The notes: a model not told the origin generated them from the letters alone. 64,000 bases of DNA from Muricea muricata (GCA_963855995.1 OY979717.1:29056246-29120245), one strand, 5' to 3'; shown: positions 23,535 to 34,300, numbered from the stretch's first letter. Made by a program: numbers and translations.

Positions 23535-23591
23535 AAGGGTTAGGGTTAGGGTTAGGGTTAGGGTTAGGGTTAGGTTTAGGGTTAGGGTTAG
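23535..23591. repeat. Interstitial (TTAGGG)n tract, left part
   Basis: Nine units of GGGTTA with one variant (GGTTTA). It is interrupted at GTTAG by the BEL/Pao element 2 insertion and resumes at 29819. TTAGGG is the telomere repeat of most metazoans outside the arthropods and nematodes. Confidence 0.97.
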
Positions 23592-23831
23592 TGTTTGCGA
23601 ACGTTATAGAATTTAATGCTACAGTTACTTTTTAGTTAATAGTGCAGTGGATTTTTCCACGCTATTTAGGACAAAGGTAATAAGTGAAGACTTCATGTAG
23701 AGATAAGGGGAGAGATTCAAGATGGCGACTAGTTAAAACATGTGTTCTCTGTAATTTATAATTTTTTTATTTCATTCATATTAAAACTTTCTTCTCTTAC
23801 GTATATTCGACTTGTTCAAACTTCGTGAACA
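23592..23831 (+). repeat. 5' LTR of BEL/Pao element 2
   Basis: Begins TGTTTGCGAACG and ends CTTCGTGAACA. It matches 29578-29818 with a few substitutions and one T-run length change. It contains a CAAGATGGCG motif near 23716, similar to initiator/YY1-type promoter elements, which would be a plausible transcription start region. Confidence 0.96.
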
Positions 23832-23836
23832 TTTTT

Positions 23837-23854
23837 TGGTCCTTCGAGCCGGAT
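23837..23854 (+). promoter_or_regulatory. Primer-binding site of element 2
   Basis: TGGTCCTTCGAGCCGGAT lies 5 nt after the LTR. Its complement ends in CCA and reads as the T arm and acceptor end of a tRNA (CGGCTCGAAGGACCA). An Arg-type tRNA is possible, but the identity is not established from this sequence alone. Confidence 0.85.
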
Positions 23855-23953
23855 CTAGGCGCAAACGACAGTAGAGAAGAGTTTTTTTGACCATATAGAT
23901 TCGTTCAGCAAGGAGTTATAAATAGTTGGTTGACTTGGTTCAAAGAATTGAAC

Positions 23954-25981
23954 ATGGCAACGGAGAAGGGGACAAAAGCGATAGGATTAACGGAACAGAA
24001 ATTAACCGAGCCCTGTACGAGCCAGGGAGTTTAAAATGCCGACGTTAAGAATAAAACTTTCGACGATTGTGGAAGTACCAAGAGCAAAAAGGAATTGAAT
24101 CTTCGAAATCGAAAGAAAAGCGCGAAGACCAGGCTTACGAAAGCAAGAAATCGTTTAAATGAACTGCTTGCACAGGAAGTAATAGCTGGCAAACCAGGTA
24201 AATCTGATATTAAAAGGGCCTTATGTAAAGTACAGGAAGAATTTAGCATTATAGAGAAGATTATTTCTAAACTAAGAGAAATTATAGCTGTTGGCGAAGA
24301 AGGGGACGAAGACGTTGATGTGGATGGAGCTCTTGAGATTCTGGACAAAGAAATTGAGGAACTGAGCTTGTTTGTCGAAAAATCTGTGAAGGAATCGTCA
24401 GAATACATGCAAAAAAGACTGGAAACAGGGGAAAAAGAATCTGTATTGTGCTCATTAGTATCAACTGAAGACGGACGAAGCTCAATTATGTCAGTGAAAT
24501 CTGCGACTTCGGTGACATCGACAATAGCCTCCCAGCGAAAAAGAGAAGCGGCTGAAGCTAATCAACGACTAATCGAATTAGAAAAAGAACAACAACTGGC
24601 TGAAGAGGAACTGCATAGACAAACTGTAGCGCTTGAACTTAGCAAGCGCAGAACCGAAGAAGGTCGAAAAATAGCAGCATTAAACCGAACCAGAGCAGCG
24701 AAAGCTGAAAGATTGGCAACAAAAACTGAGAACATTGCTATAAATACACCAGGTGAGGATATAACGAGCTACAACCGTAGTCCAGAATCGAATGAATTAC
24801 TGATACGTCCACCCTCTCAGACACCCCTAAACCCACAGTCTAAACAACATAGGATTGCCCCAATACGATTAAAGGGAGTCGAACTGCCACTATTTTCGGG
24901 CGAAAATAAAGCAGAGTACCCCCCCCCCCCCTGGAAAGCTGCCTTTACCTCGGTCATAGACGAGGCAGACATTTCGACAAAAGAAAAGATGTTACGCCTC
25001 CAGAGCAGTTTGTCAGGGAAGGCCCTAATCATGGTTAAGGACCTTGGTTACACCGACAATGCGTATAGTCGAGCCAAAGAAAAATTAGAGAAAAAGTATG
25101 GGGGTGAACGGCGGACCCAAATAACCCACCTCACCACTCTTCGTTCATGGCCAAAACTAAGAGCCCAAAACCTGGAAGATTTAGAAGAATTCGTAGCTTT
25201 GCTGGACAGAATTCTAGTTTCACTAAGAGACGGTGGGATTGAAGTGGAAATGGGAGGAGAGCACTTGAATCTGACAGCAAAAGAGAAGTTAGCTGAGAAG
25301 GAAATCCAAGGATATAAGTATTGGCTGTTCGAGAGAAATATGGATGATACCTTTGTAAATTTGATTGAGTGGCTAGAAATGAAGGTCCAAATTTTGGATG
25401 AGACCATGGATGAAAGGAAAGTCGAACAGTCCAGTGACAGAAGGAGAAATCGTGGATTTAGTGGAACAACGAGCCGAAAGCAAAAGGGTTGTATAGTCAA
25501 GAGCTGTAAGTCAGACCATCCACCGTGGGTATGTCAGTCATTCAAAAAACTGTCCGTTCCTGAGAGAAAAGAGCTCATTTCGAGGAGTGGACGATGTTAT
25601 CGTTGCTTGGCAATGGGCCACCAGAGTAAAAACTGCACTAGTGAGAGAAAGTGCGGCGTTGACGGATGTTTAAGTATTCAGCATAGCAGATTTCTACACG
25701 TCGAAAGAGGACCTAAACAACGCGACGACAACCAAGAAGCTACCCCGCCGGATAACGAAACCGAAGAACCTTTGATAGAAAGAACTCACATCGCAAACCG
25801 AGCAGATCATATATCTTTGATGGTAATTCCAGCTATCATCTCGAATGGACGGAGTAGATTGAAAATCAACGCAATGCTCGATCCGTGTTCCACCGGAACT
25901 TACGTCACCGAAAGCGCAGCTCAGCAGCTTAATTTGCAAGGTCAACGTCAAAGTCTAACAATCTCTGGGATCAGAAATTAG
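23954..25981 (+). pseudogene. Gag and protease, element 2
   Basis: The ATG at 23954 opens the frame but a TAA follows at 24032-24034; the same frame then continues for over 620 codons. It holds a long K/E/R-rich coiled coil (about 24500-24730), a Gag core and a Cys/His knuckle (CYRCLAMGHQSKNC). An aspartic-protease segment with AMLDPCSTGTYV (active-site Asp in LDPCS) follows. A C run of 10 at about 24921-24930 sits within the Gag core. The frame ends at TAG (25979-25981) after a frame change relative to pol. Confidence 0.88.
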
Positions 25982-26672
25982 AAAGCAGTCAGCCAGAGTC
26001 GAGTTGACGATGTCAAGTCTTGATGGGAGATTCTCTTCAAAAGTTCAAGCAAATGTCCTTGACAACATCACAGGAGATACACCCGCAATCCAATGGTCAG
26101 AGTTGAAGGAAAAATGGCCACGTCTAAAAACAATTCCACTCGAAGACGTATCTCGGAGACGACAAATCGATGTTTTGATCGGTAGCGATCATCCAGTCTT
26201 TCATCGCATCCATCGCGAGATTCATGACTTTAACGTTAATGACCCTGTTGCTCGCCTGACCAACCTCGGGTGGGTATGCTTTGGTCCAACCTCACCTTCT
26301 CCGTCGCCTGGCCATTCTCGAATCCACTCCACTCGAACATACCGAACGTCCACGCCTTTCCAAGAACACGAGAATCAAACGACCAATGACCTCCTGCGTC
26401 GCTTCTGGGAACTTGATGCGTTGGGAATGAATGACCGCCCAACTTGTCCGCGACCTACAGCCGATGAACAAGCAGCAATTGACCAAGCCGAAAGAACCCT
26501 GATATTTAAAAACGGACGGTACGAAATCGGAGTTCCGTGGAAAAGAAACGAACCGAAATTCAGTAACAATTACGAACTTGCATTCCCGAGACTAAAAAAC
26601 TTAGAAAAATCCCTCCAGAGAAAAGACCCAAAGTCAAGGAAACATACAAGAAGATCATCGAAGACTACTTGA
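25980..26672 (+). pseudogene. Pol linker and RT start, element 2
   Basis: A 222-codon frame (usable from 26004) with the IDVLIGSDHPVFH segment that follows the protease in BEL/Pao polyproteins and the LGWVCFGP motif. It runs into a frame change near 26640. The next 65 bp also contain an in-frame TAG before the RT frame resumes. Confidence 0.85.
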
Positions 26673-26737
26673 CAAAAGGTTACGTGAGAAGGACGACGCA
26701 GAAAGACGAAAACCAATAGTTACTCCCACACTTTCCT

Positions 26738-28705
26738 GTGGTGAGAGAGGATAAGTCGACCACCAAAGTCAGAGTAGTGTTTGACGCTCCCGCCAAATAT
26801 GAAGGGAGATGTTTGAATGACGCTATATTACCTGAACCAAAGCTGCAGTTGGAAATCGTTGATGTGCTACTTCGGTTTCGCCGAGCACCCGTGGCAATTT
26901 CAGCCGACATTGCCGAGATGTTTTTGCAAGTACGTCTACGGGAAGAAGACCAAGCCTTCGATCGATTCCTGTGGAGAGATCTCGATGCTTCAAGAGAACC
27001 GGACGTTTACGAATTCCTCCGACTTCCCTTTGGCAATTCCTCCTCGCCATTTTGCGCTCAGTACGTCTTGCAGAGTCACAGCAAATCGAACGCCGCAGAA
27101 TATCCACAGGCTGCTGAAACAATCGAAAACTCAATGTACGTTGATGACGTGTTGGACTCTCGCGAAACCGTCGAAGAAGCCCGAGAACTGCAAAAACAAC
27201 TATCGACCGTATCAAAAAACGGTGGCTTCGATCTGAGAAAATGGTCGTCCAATCAACCATCCGCGCTAGTCGACATTCCTGCCGCTGAGCGTTTCTCCAC
27301 TATATGGCAAGTAGGCGTAGAGTGGGATGAAGTCCTTCCCGTCCATCTTCACGCAAAATGGACTCAATGGGTATCGGAATTGGCTGAGCTATCGTATGTG
27401 CAGATCCCTCGTTGTTTGCGTCAGACCAACCCGACGTCAATCTATCTTCACGTATTCTCGGACTCCTCGGAAAGAGCTTACGCCACTGTCGCTTATCTAG
27501 TTTGCCATTACGGCGCGGACGGTGCAGTAACGTCGTGTATTATTATGGCGAAGAGTCGAGTTTCCCCGATCAAAGCAGTGACCATCCCTCGCTTGGAGTT
27601 GATGGGAGCCGTACTTTCAACTCGGATAGCTACGAACATTCTGAGAGTCGTAACGAACGTCGAAAAAACAACCTATTGGACGGATTCCACCAACGTTCTC
27701 CATTGGATTCGAAGTGAAAGCCGAACATTTAAGCAATTTGTGGCCAACAGGGTTGGTGAGATCCACAGAGCAACCGATCCCGATCAATGGCGTCACGTGC
27801 CTGGAGAACTTAACCACGCCGATTTGCCCACAAGGGGAATTCCTGCTTCAGAGTTGGCCAAGAGTAAACTTTGGGTCGAAGGTCCTGATTTCTTGAAAAC
27901 CGATGAGTCTACTTGGCCAGAGAAATTACCGGGCGGTATTGAAAATCCTGACGAAGTAAGCGAGAGAAGAGTGAACGTTCACGCCTCCAGCACCAAAGAC
28001 AAAATAACACACGAAGGTTTCCTTAAACCGGCGAGCTTCTCCAGCCTAAGACGCCTCATTCGCGTTACGGCTTGGGTGCAACGATTCCTGGCCGATTGCC
28101 GACTAGACCGCAAAGACCGTACACTGAGCGACACGCTCGATCCTGATGAGCTCACGAAGGCGGAAAACTGGTGGCTGCGAAAGGCTCAGACAGACACCTT
28201 CCCAATGGGCGAGGAACAACAATCGTTGACGCGACTGAATCCTAAAAAGGATAAAGATGGTTTGCTGAGAGCTCATAGTCGCTTGCAAAATGCCAGTGAA
28301 CTATCATATGATGCAAAGTATCCAATATTACTCCCAAAAGACCATGCGATAACGAAGCTCGTTATCTCTGATCGACACGAAAGACTTGGACACGGAACGG
28401 GCACAGAACATCTGTTAGCTGAGCTACGCGCAAGGTTCTGGGTCGTCAAAGGTCGACGTGCCGTCAGAAACGTCGTGGAGTCGTGTCCTGGATGCAGACG
28501 TCTATTTTCCGCAAAACCAGCGGGTCAAATGATGGCACCCCTCCCCGAGGGTAACCTCTCCCCTAAGAGCCTTCGAGAGAGTAGGAGTGGACTACGCTGG
28601 TCCTTTTCTTACCAAGCAAGGCCGACGAAAAGCAAAGGCAAAACGGTACCTGTGTCTGTTCACCTGTCTCAATACTCGTGCGGTACACCTGGAGATGGCC
28701 TATAG
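26738..28705 (+). pseudogene. RT, RNase H and integrase zinc finger, element 2
   Basis: A 655-codon frame. RT palm motifs are KVRVVFDAPAKYEG, ISADIAEMFLQV and ENSMYVDDVLDS. The thumb/connection is truncated: VGVEWD joins directly to EVLPVHLHAKWTQW, so roughly 70-80 residues usual at this point are missing. RNase H follows with FSDSSERAY, PRLELMGAV and WTDSTNVLHW. The integrase HHCC finger follows (His pair in ISDRHERLGHG, Cys pair in ESCPGCRR). The frame is lost near 28590, just before the integrase core. Confidence 0.9.
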
Positions 28706-29477
28706 CCTCGACACATGTTCATTCATTAATGCCTTTGTCCGCATGACCTCAAGGAGGGGGACACCAGCGTATGTGATCTCAGACAACGGCACCAATTTTA
28801 CGGGAGCAGAAAGAGAGATTAGAGAGTTGTTACAAAAGTTTGACAAGAAAAGGATTGTTAACGAAACAACGAAACACCACCAGATCAAATGGGACTTTAA
28901 CCCCCCATCCTCCCCTCACTTTGGAGGTGTGTTTGAATCGATGATTAAAAGCAGCAAGAAGGCAATGAGGGCCATACTGAAGGATGCAGACATTACAGAT
29001 GAAGAGCTGGAAACAGCAATCGTGGATGCCGAAGGCCAACTCAACTCTCGACCTATCACGTATGTAAGCTCAGATGTCGATGACCTCACACCATTAACAC
29101 CAAACCATTTTCTGGTGGGACAACTTGGCGGTCAGTACGCACCGGAAGCATTTGACATAGAGGAGTCGTGTAACCTCCGAAGCAGATGGCGTCGAGTTCA
29201 GCAATTACTAGGACAATCCTGGTCCCGATGGAGGAAAGAGTTTCTCCCTTCCCTTAATAAGCGCGGAAAGTGGTTTCATCCGCAGAGAAATCTTAAAGTC
29301 GGCGATGTAGTCCTGGTCATTGACACGAAAGCAAAACGCGGAGAGTGGCCTCTTGGTCGTGTTACTGAAGTTCATCAGGGAAAAGACGGTTTAGTACGCG
29401 TCGTGAAAGTTCAAGTAGGAAAGTACGTTTTCACTCGACCGGTCCACCGGTTGTGTCCACTGGAGTGTGAAAGTTGA
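28587..29477 (+). pseudogene. Integrase core and C-terminal domain, element 2
   Basis: A 296-codon frame with the whole catalytic core: Asp in MDYAGPF, Asp in VISDNGTNF and Glu in HFGGVFESMIK. Then come DDLTPLTPNHFLVG and the C-terminal domain (LRSRWRRVQQLL, GDVVLVIDTKAKRGEWPLGR). It ends in TGA about 100 bp before the 3' LTR. This part is uninterrupted but out of frame with the zinc finger. Confidence 0.92.
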
Positions 29478-29567
29478 ATTACAAGAAACTGTAGTGCGAT
29501 GGATGCTTCGCGAACATTGACAATGCGATCATCAGATAGTTGTGCCTCAAACGAATACTATGTATTC

Positions 29568-29577
29568 GGGAGGGGGA
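29568..29577 (+). promoter_or_regulatory. Polypurine tract of element 2
   Basis: GGGAGGGGGA directly abuts the TG of the 3' LTR, the position where plus-strand synthesis of an LTR retrotransposon is primed. Confidence 0.9.
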
Positions 29578-29818
29578 TGTTTGCGAACGTTATAGAATTT
29601 AATGTTACAGTTACTTTTTAGTTAATAGTGCAGTGGATTTTTCCACGTTATTTAGGACAGAGGTAATAAGTAAAGACTTCATGTAGAGATAAGGGGAGAG
29701 ATTCAAGATGGCGACTAGTTAAAACATGTGTTCTTTGTAATTTATAATTTTTTTTATTTCATTCATATTAAAACTTTCTTCTCTTACGTATATTCGACTT
29801 GTTCAAACTTCGTGAACA
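29578..29818 (+). repeat. 3' LTR of BEL/Pao element 2
   Basis: Starts TGTTTGCGAACG and ends GAACA, followed directly by the second GTTAG and the resumed telomere-type repeats. Confidence 0.96.
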
Positions 29819-29855
29819 GTTAGGGTTAGGGTTAGGGTTAGGGTTAGGGTTAAGG
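29819..29855. repeat. Interstitial (TTAGGG)n tract, right part
   Basis: Six GGGTTA units continue the tract that ends at 23591, then pass into AAGGGACTGAAG. Together with the left part the pre-insertion tract was about 90 bp. Confidence 0.95.
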
Positions 29856-30334
29856 GACTGAAGTGACCCTTTTGAAAGGATTGTCCTGGGTCAAAAATCT
29901 ACTGTCAAGGGGTCAAAACTACTCTTTTTGTAGTAATTAGCGTGTGCGTATTCTTGCAAAGTTCGCATAAATTTTGCCCGTTCCGCGCAGAGATATTTTT
30001 GATTTTGTCAGTAAATCGCATTTAGTATGCGAGAACAAATGACATGACAACGCAGCCATAATTTTGATTTTTAAAAGGTGAATATCTCATTTTTTCATCT
30101 CAGTGGCATTAATGAAATTCTAGTGCAATTTTCTCATTTTGATGAAAGTAAGTAAACCGGTGACGTATGTTTACGTGAGGAAACGTGTCTATCTTTAATC
30201 CAATCTTGCAGGCATTCTTTGAGTGCCTGTATTCTTTTGCGATGTTTTTATGAATATATTTAAATCTCATTCTTCCACCGATCTGTTTTTCTCTCAGCTA
30301 CAGTCGTGTGAGTTGGTGAGCTTGCGATCGCTTG
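29856..30334. other. Intergenic DNA, nothing recognised
   Basis: No exon, RNA or bounded repeat was identified between the telomere-type tract and the next TIR element. Confidence 0.4.
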
Positions 30335-30465
30335 TTTCGAAACCGTAGACAGTCAGTCGCATCATTGATGGTCAGTCGCATTATTGATCTCGTTCCCAGA
30401 TTCCTCTCGTGTCGATTAGACGAAGTTTCATTATAAATAGAAATTGTTTCGACGGTTTCCAGCAA

Positions 30466-30539
30466 GCTCGTTGTTAGCTCAGTCGTCTGGGCGTGCGACT
30501 TGAAATAGATTGGGCAGGAGTTCGAATCCCATCCGAGGC
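30466..30539 (+). ncRNA. tRNA-like pol III cassette, copy 2
   Basis: TAGCTCAGTCGTCTGGG (A-box-like, 30475-30491) and AGTTCGAATCC (B box, 30519-30529) are followed by a T run at 30540-30548. The arms of a functional tRNA cannot be completed, so it is tRNA-like and not an assigned tRNA. Confidence 0.6.
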
Positions 30540-30600
30540 TTTTTTTTTAAAGTACGTCAAACTTTTTTTCTTATATTTTTTTACTTTTATACGATTTTTG

Positions 30601-30632
30601 TAAGGGTTAGGTTTAGGGTTTGGGTCAGGGAT
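30601..30632 (+). repeat. Telomere-like tract inside TIR element copy 2
   Basis: Degenerate TTAGGG-like units (AAGGGTTAGGTTTAGGGTTT then GGGTCAGGG). The same tract occurs at the same internal position in copy 1, so it belongs to the element. Confidence 0.8.
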
Positions 30633-31303
30633 CGGATTATTTAAAATTTCAAAAAGAAAAATCTATTAGTTTTATCAGACACATAGGCTTAAGATCGAGA
30701 CAATAATGCCACCGACCATTAATGATGCGACTGACCATCAATGATGCGACTGACTGTCTACGGTTTCGAAATTTGCAGCGACGATAGTGGCTAATTCTAG
30801 CTCATATTATACAAAATCTTCATTCGCATGTGTTAGAGTCTGGAACAAATGAATAACATGCATTACTTAAATATATCGGTTGGAATATTTATTATATATG
30901 GTCGCGTCTAATTTTAGTCGCGAAGTTTTGTACGCTTAATTTATACTCACTGATCTCCGAGCTTAATTAATTCGAGGTGGAAAACTTGCTGTTCGTGTCT
31001 CGAGTTAAGCCTTTAAGGGAAATTGGTGCGTGGCTGGAGCTTGATACGAAAGGGTTTAACTCGAAGATTACTTATACCTCACGATCTTACGCATACATGA
31101 CGATATTTGCCATCCCTCCATGCCTTAATGCCGGTATCATGTACTGCAATCAACAAATGCATTCTGAAAAAAAATAGCCTATTAAGAATATTGCTTGACA
31201 ATATTGCTTATAAGGATATTGAATCGCTCGCCCTTCGTACCCGAAATATTTCGCCAAACATGCGGGAAATTTTTCACTGTTACTAAACTACATCCAGCGT
31301 TCC

Positions 31304-31627
31304 TATTTTGAGTTGCTAGTTCATGTAGAATTTTCCTAATTACCTTTGCAAACTTGAAAATCCCTTCAGGGAATTTGCAATGCTTTTATCCGATATTCCA
31401 AACTACATACTACATTTTACTAACTTCTTGTTTTAATTTCCTAGCATCCTGTTCTAAGCGTTGCCATTGGTTGATTATTTTTGTTCGCAATTACATTGTG
31501 CAAAGCAAAGCAGGAAGCTGGGAACTCTGAACAGAAAATCAGAAAATTTTCTAAGGGGATTTGCAAAGTGTTTTGCAAATTTGCAAAGGTAATTAGGAAA
31601 ATACCGAGTGAATTAGAAACTCAAAAT
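31304..31627. mobile_element. MITE with 50-bp inverted ends
   Basis: Left end ATTTTGAGTT...AATTTTCCTAATTACCTTTGC and right end GCAAAGGTAATTAGGAAAAT...AACTCAAAAT are complementary. The centre holds no coding sequence. Confidence 0.78.
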
Positions 31628-31789
31628 GGTATAGTATACTATATATACACATAGCAACTCCTGTAGTATACTAATTCAATCTCGAGTTTTTGTCGCATCG
31701 AATGACGTTATTTAACGCTAATTGCACGTCCAACGTTCACCATTACTATACCACACTAAAAAATTTTTCTTAAGATGCATGACAAACAG

Positions 31790-32521
31790 TACATTTAATT
31801 TTCTTCCCCAATTTTATCATAACCGGCAACAAACTTTCGAGATAAACGTTGAATGGGGACAAATGAAGCCGGGCCAAGACTTTCGAAAAAGGCATATAGG
31901 ACACCAAACCTCTGGTACAACACCCTCGGTACCACAGTGAAAATGCTCTGGGTGATACTGGAACCAACGAACAAATGCAAAGCAAAAGAAATGGACGTGT
32001 TCATCATAGGTGATAGACTGACGAACAAAGTACTTTATTCCAGGCCTTTCGTCTGCCAACTCCAAATCCACCAATCCGTCGAATCTACCAGCCCACTGCG
32101 CTAATACATATGAATAGCGATTAAGACGAGAAAACCTGGATTCAAAGCACTCAGACGCAAGTTCCGCCAAGGCATACTTGTCGGAAAGGGAGGGTATATG
32201 AGACAATGATATACCAGGAAAAAAGATTTTGTACACTTCATAGATGTATTGAAGCTCATCACTATCAAGCTGTTCAATCACATGAGGGGAGCGCAAGGAA
32301 TAACGAGCAAGCGAGTACCATAATTTGTTTTCAACGTCAATTCTGTTGCGACTGGGCTGAAGAACATCAAGGCAAAGCTCATGATCAAGCACGAGTGTGC
32401 TAGATTTACAGCCAGTGCGTTTGCCCAATTTACTCACAATATCTTGGAATTGTTCTTTATACTCCTCCGGAAATGCAAAATCTCTTATGTTGAGGTCTAT
32501 AGTAATTGCCCAATATGCCAT
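31790..32521 (-). pseudogene. Relic of a repeat-encoded protein (tail module)
   Basis: A 234-codon minus-strand frame with protein-like composition includes SYVLAQWAGRFDG, GIKYFVRQS and FAFVRWFQYHPEHFHCGT. A frame change near 31900 moves the reading into ESLGPASFVPIQRLSRKFVA. This combination (…W.G…G.…YF.R…VRW…HP…GPASF.P.QR) resembles a tail module I associate with repetitive, transposon-linked proteins in cnidarian genomes. The exact family is not identified. No upstream catalytic domain is visible, so it is a 3' fragment. Confidence 0.6.
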
Positions 32522-33429
32522 TGTATCTTTAAGCTAAATAACCAAAAACCTGTAAATTGGACCGTAATCCAAGATACAATCGGCTAAATGAGTGTGCATG
32601 TGCATGTTTGGAATAATACGTTCCTTTCCATATATTCTTTCAACATCACATCGAAATGGATGCGAGATAATATTTTCAATCATAATTATAGTTTTATTCC
32701 CCGTTTAATTAATTTCGAATTTCCAACCCAGTAAGGGAATTATTTAATTGTAACTATTAAGTATTATTCTACAATACGCATTTACATCATAAAATGATGA
32801 TATCGTGGAAATAATAAGATATAGAATGCGTACTTGATCGCAAATCATGTCGCCAAGTTTTCTCGCAAGTGCCCGTATAAATCCGCTATATTGTATTTGA
32901 CCAGTTTATTTTACTAATATCCTGTTGAAAGAATGAAATAAGACAGTGCTACATAAACACACTTGTTATAGCACAAAAAGGGTTTTAGTTTTCTAGTTTA
33001 AACATGATTTACTTTTAAAAGGCTTTGCATGCATGTCCGAAGAATTTGTATGACTATAAACATTTCGCAGTTAACAAAGTGACTCAATGATTTTTTTGCT
33101 AAACGTCTTCAAAGTTTTCTGTTTCAAAAAACAAGTTATGTATGTATAATACATTGTTACGGTCGATTTTATGCAGTATTGGAGCAAGGTTATTATTTAT
33201 ATAAATATCGATAAAGGATTGCTTTGTCAAAAACTGTTTTTCAAATGTTTAAAGAAATTCCGAAAAAAAAACAACACACTGACATATGAAATTTGAGTTT
33301 TTAGAACATTGTTGCACTTCGCATATGTATCTTGAAACGCTAAACATACCTGTTGAGGTTTTTTGCACCCTTTTTGATCTGAATTGTCTTTTGGCCTAAT
33401 TGTCTTTTTATACTGATGTTTCGTAAAAC
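32522..33429. other. Intergenic DNA, nothing recognised
   Basis: AT-rich sequence without supported genes or bounded repeats. Confidence 0.4.
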
Positions 33430-33585
33430 CATAGGCGGCCCAATTCAGTGTGTACTTTCATATAGCGATCAGTGCGCACGAAACACACTTCGTAGTTTAT
33501 ATAGTTATATTTAAGAAACTACGAAGTGTGTTTATGTGCGCACTGATCTCTATATGAAACTACACACTGAATTGGGCCGCCTATG
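33430..33585. mobile_element. 156-bp near-perfect fold-back element
   Basis: Arms CATAGGCGGCCCAATTCAGT and its complement at the right continue to AAACACACTTCGTAGTTT around an AT-rich loop of about 25 nt. Flanked by a perfect 7-bp duplication GTAAAAC (33423-33429 and 33586-33592). Like the nested element at 18375-18878 it starts CATAG and makes 7-bp duplications. Confidence 0.92.
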
Positions 33586-33929
33586 GTAAAACAATCTTTT
33601 CGTATTATCGCATGCTCTTGTCATCTTCGTTATCGCACTTTCCAGTTTTTTTTGTGCCATCTTTTACGTATTAAGAAGTCCCATAAAATCTGTTTTCCTT
33701 AATTCGAAACGTTTTCTAAACCTTTTTCATGCAAAATCTTGAATTTATATCTTTTTTATAACTATGCTTGACAAAAACAAATCGCACTCGTTTACGACCG
33801 TGCGAAATTCTCACTCGCAAGAGATTAAAAGTAGACAAAATGTCTTATAAATCAAAAATTGTGGCAATTTTTTTTCTAATGGTAAATATTTACAAGCATT
33901 AGGTAGAAGAAATCTTGCCGTATCAATAT

Positions 33930-34300
33930 GACCTAAAACCGCGGGCGCAGAAACATCTGCAAGTTTTAGCGATGAAAGTGATTCGGAACAAGGCAGTGTT
34001 TATACTTCGTCTGTGGAGGAAGTCGATACTGAGTTCGGAAGAGCAAACGCTTGGCGCCTTGAAATTAAGCTGGTACAAATGCGGTCATTGTGCTGTGTTC
34101 ACTAGTATCGAGTGTTTTTGTTGGCACGGAAAAGCGGTGGAAAACGATAAATATGGAGTGCTTCTTGATCAAGTAGTAGCGCATAGCGACAAGTCTTTGA
34201 CAAAACATCGGGACTTTTGAGACAGCATGCTGTAAGAAGGCGTACTAAAAATAGACGTTTGTCGTTATCTGGAAGAAAATTGGCCTTTATTAGATAATGT
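33930..34300 (+). pseudogene. P2X7-tail-like (zf-P2X7R-type) fragment, broken
   Basis: One frame gives WYKCGHCAVFTSIECFCW then SLTKHRDF, matching the Cys-rich W.(K)CG.C....ECxCC...H.DF pattern of the P2X7 C-terminal cytoplasmic domain family expanded in cnidarians. The acidic Ser-rich segment normally preceding it (SFSDESDSEQGSVYTSSVEE) lies in another frame. A following CRYLEENWPLLDN segment lies in a third. The frame changes make it a relic, perhaps of a transposon-carried domain. Confidence 0.6.

Larger units (their letters stand above)
23592..29818 (+). mobile_element. BEL/Pao LTR retrotransposon 2 (complete, broken)
   Basis: A 6.2-kb element with 240/241-bp LTRs, TG...CA ends and a perfect 5-bp duplication GTTAG, inserted into the (TTAGGG)n tract. 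It has a clear primer-binding site and polypurine tract. The Gag, protease, RT, RNase H and integrase domains are in BEL/Pao order, from a family unrelated in LTR sequence to element 1. The LTRs differ at only a few positions, so it is younger than element 1. It nevertheless carries two or more in-frame stops, frame changes and an internal RT deletion. Confidence 0.96.
30335..30771. mobile_element. TIR element with tRNA-like cassette, copy 2
   Basis: 437 bp with ends TTTCGAAACCGTAGACAGTC and its exact reverse complement. Core sequence matches the element at 21425-21837 in opposite orientation: tRNA-like cassette, T run, ATACGATTTTTGTAAGGGTT and GGTTTAGGGTTTGGGTCAGG. The TIRs contain repeated modules of about 20 nt of the AGTCGCATCATTGATGGTC type, two at the left end and three at the right end. 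Confidence 0.85.

Noticed and set aside
24031..24485. Antisense Ser/Leu-rich frames opposite the Gag of element 2
   Set aside because: Mirror frames of the K/E-rich coiled-coil coding strand; no start context or domain.
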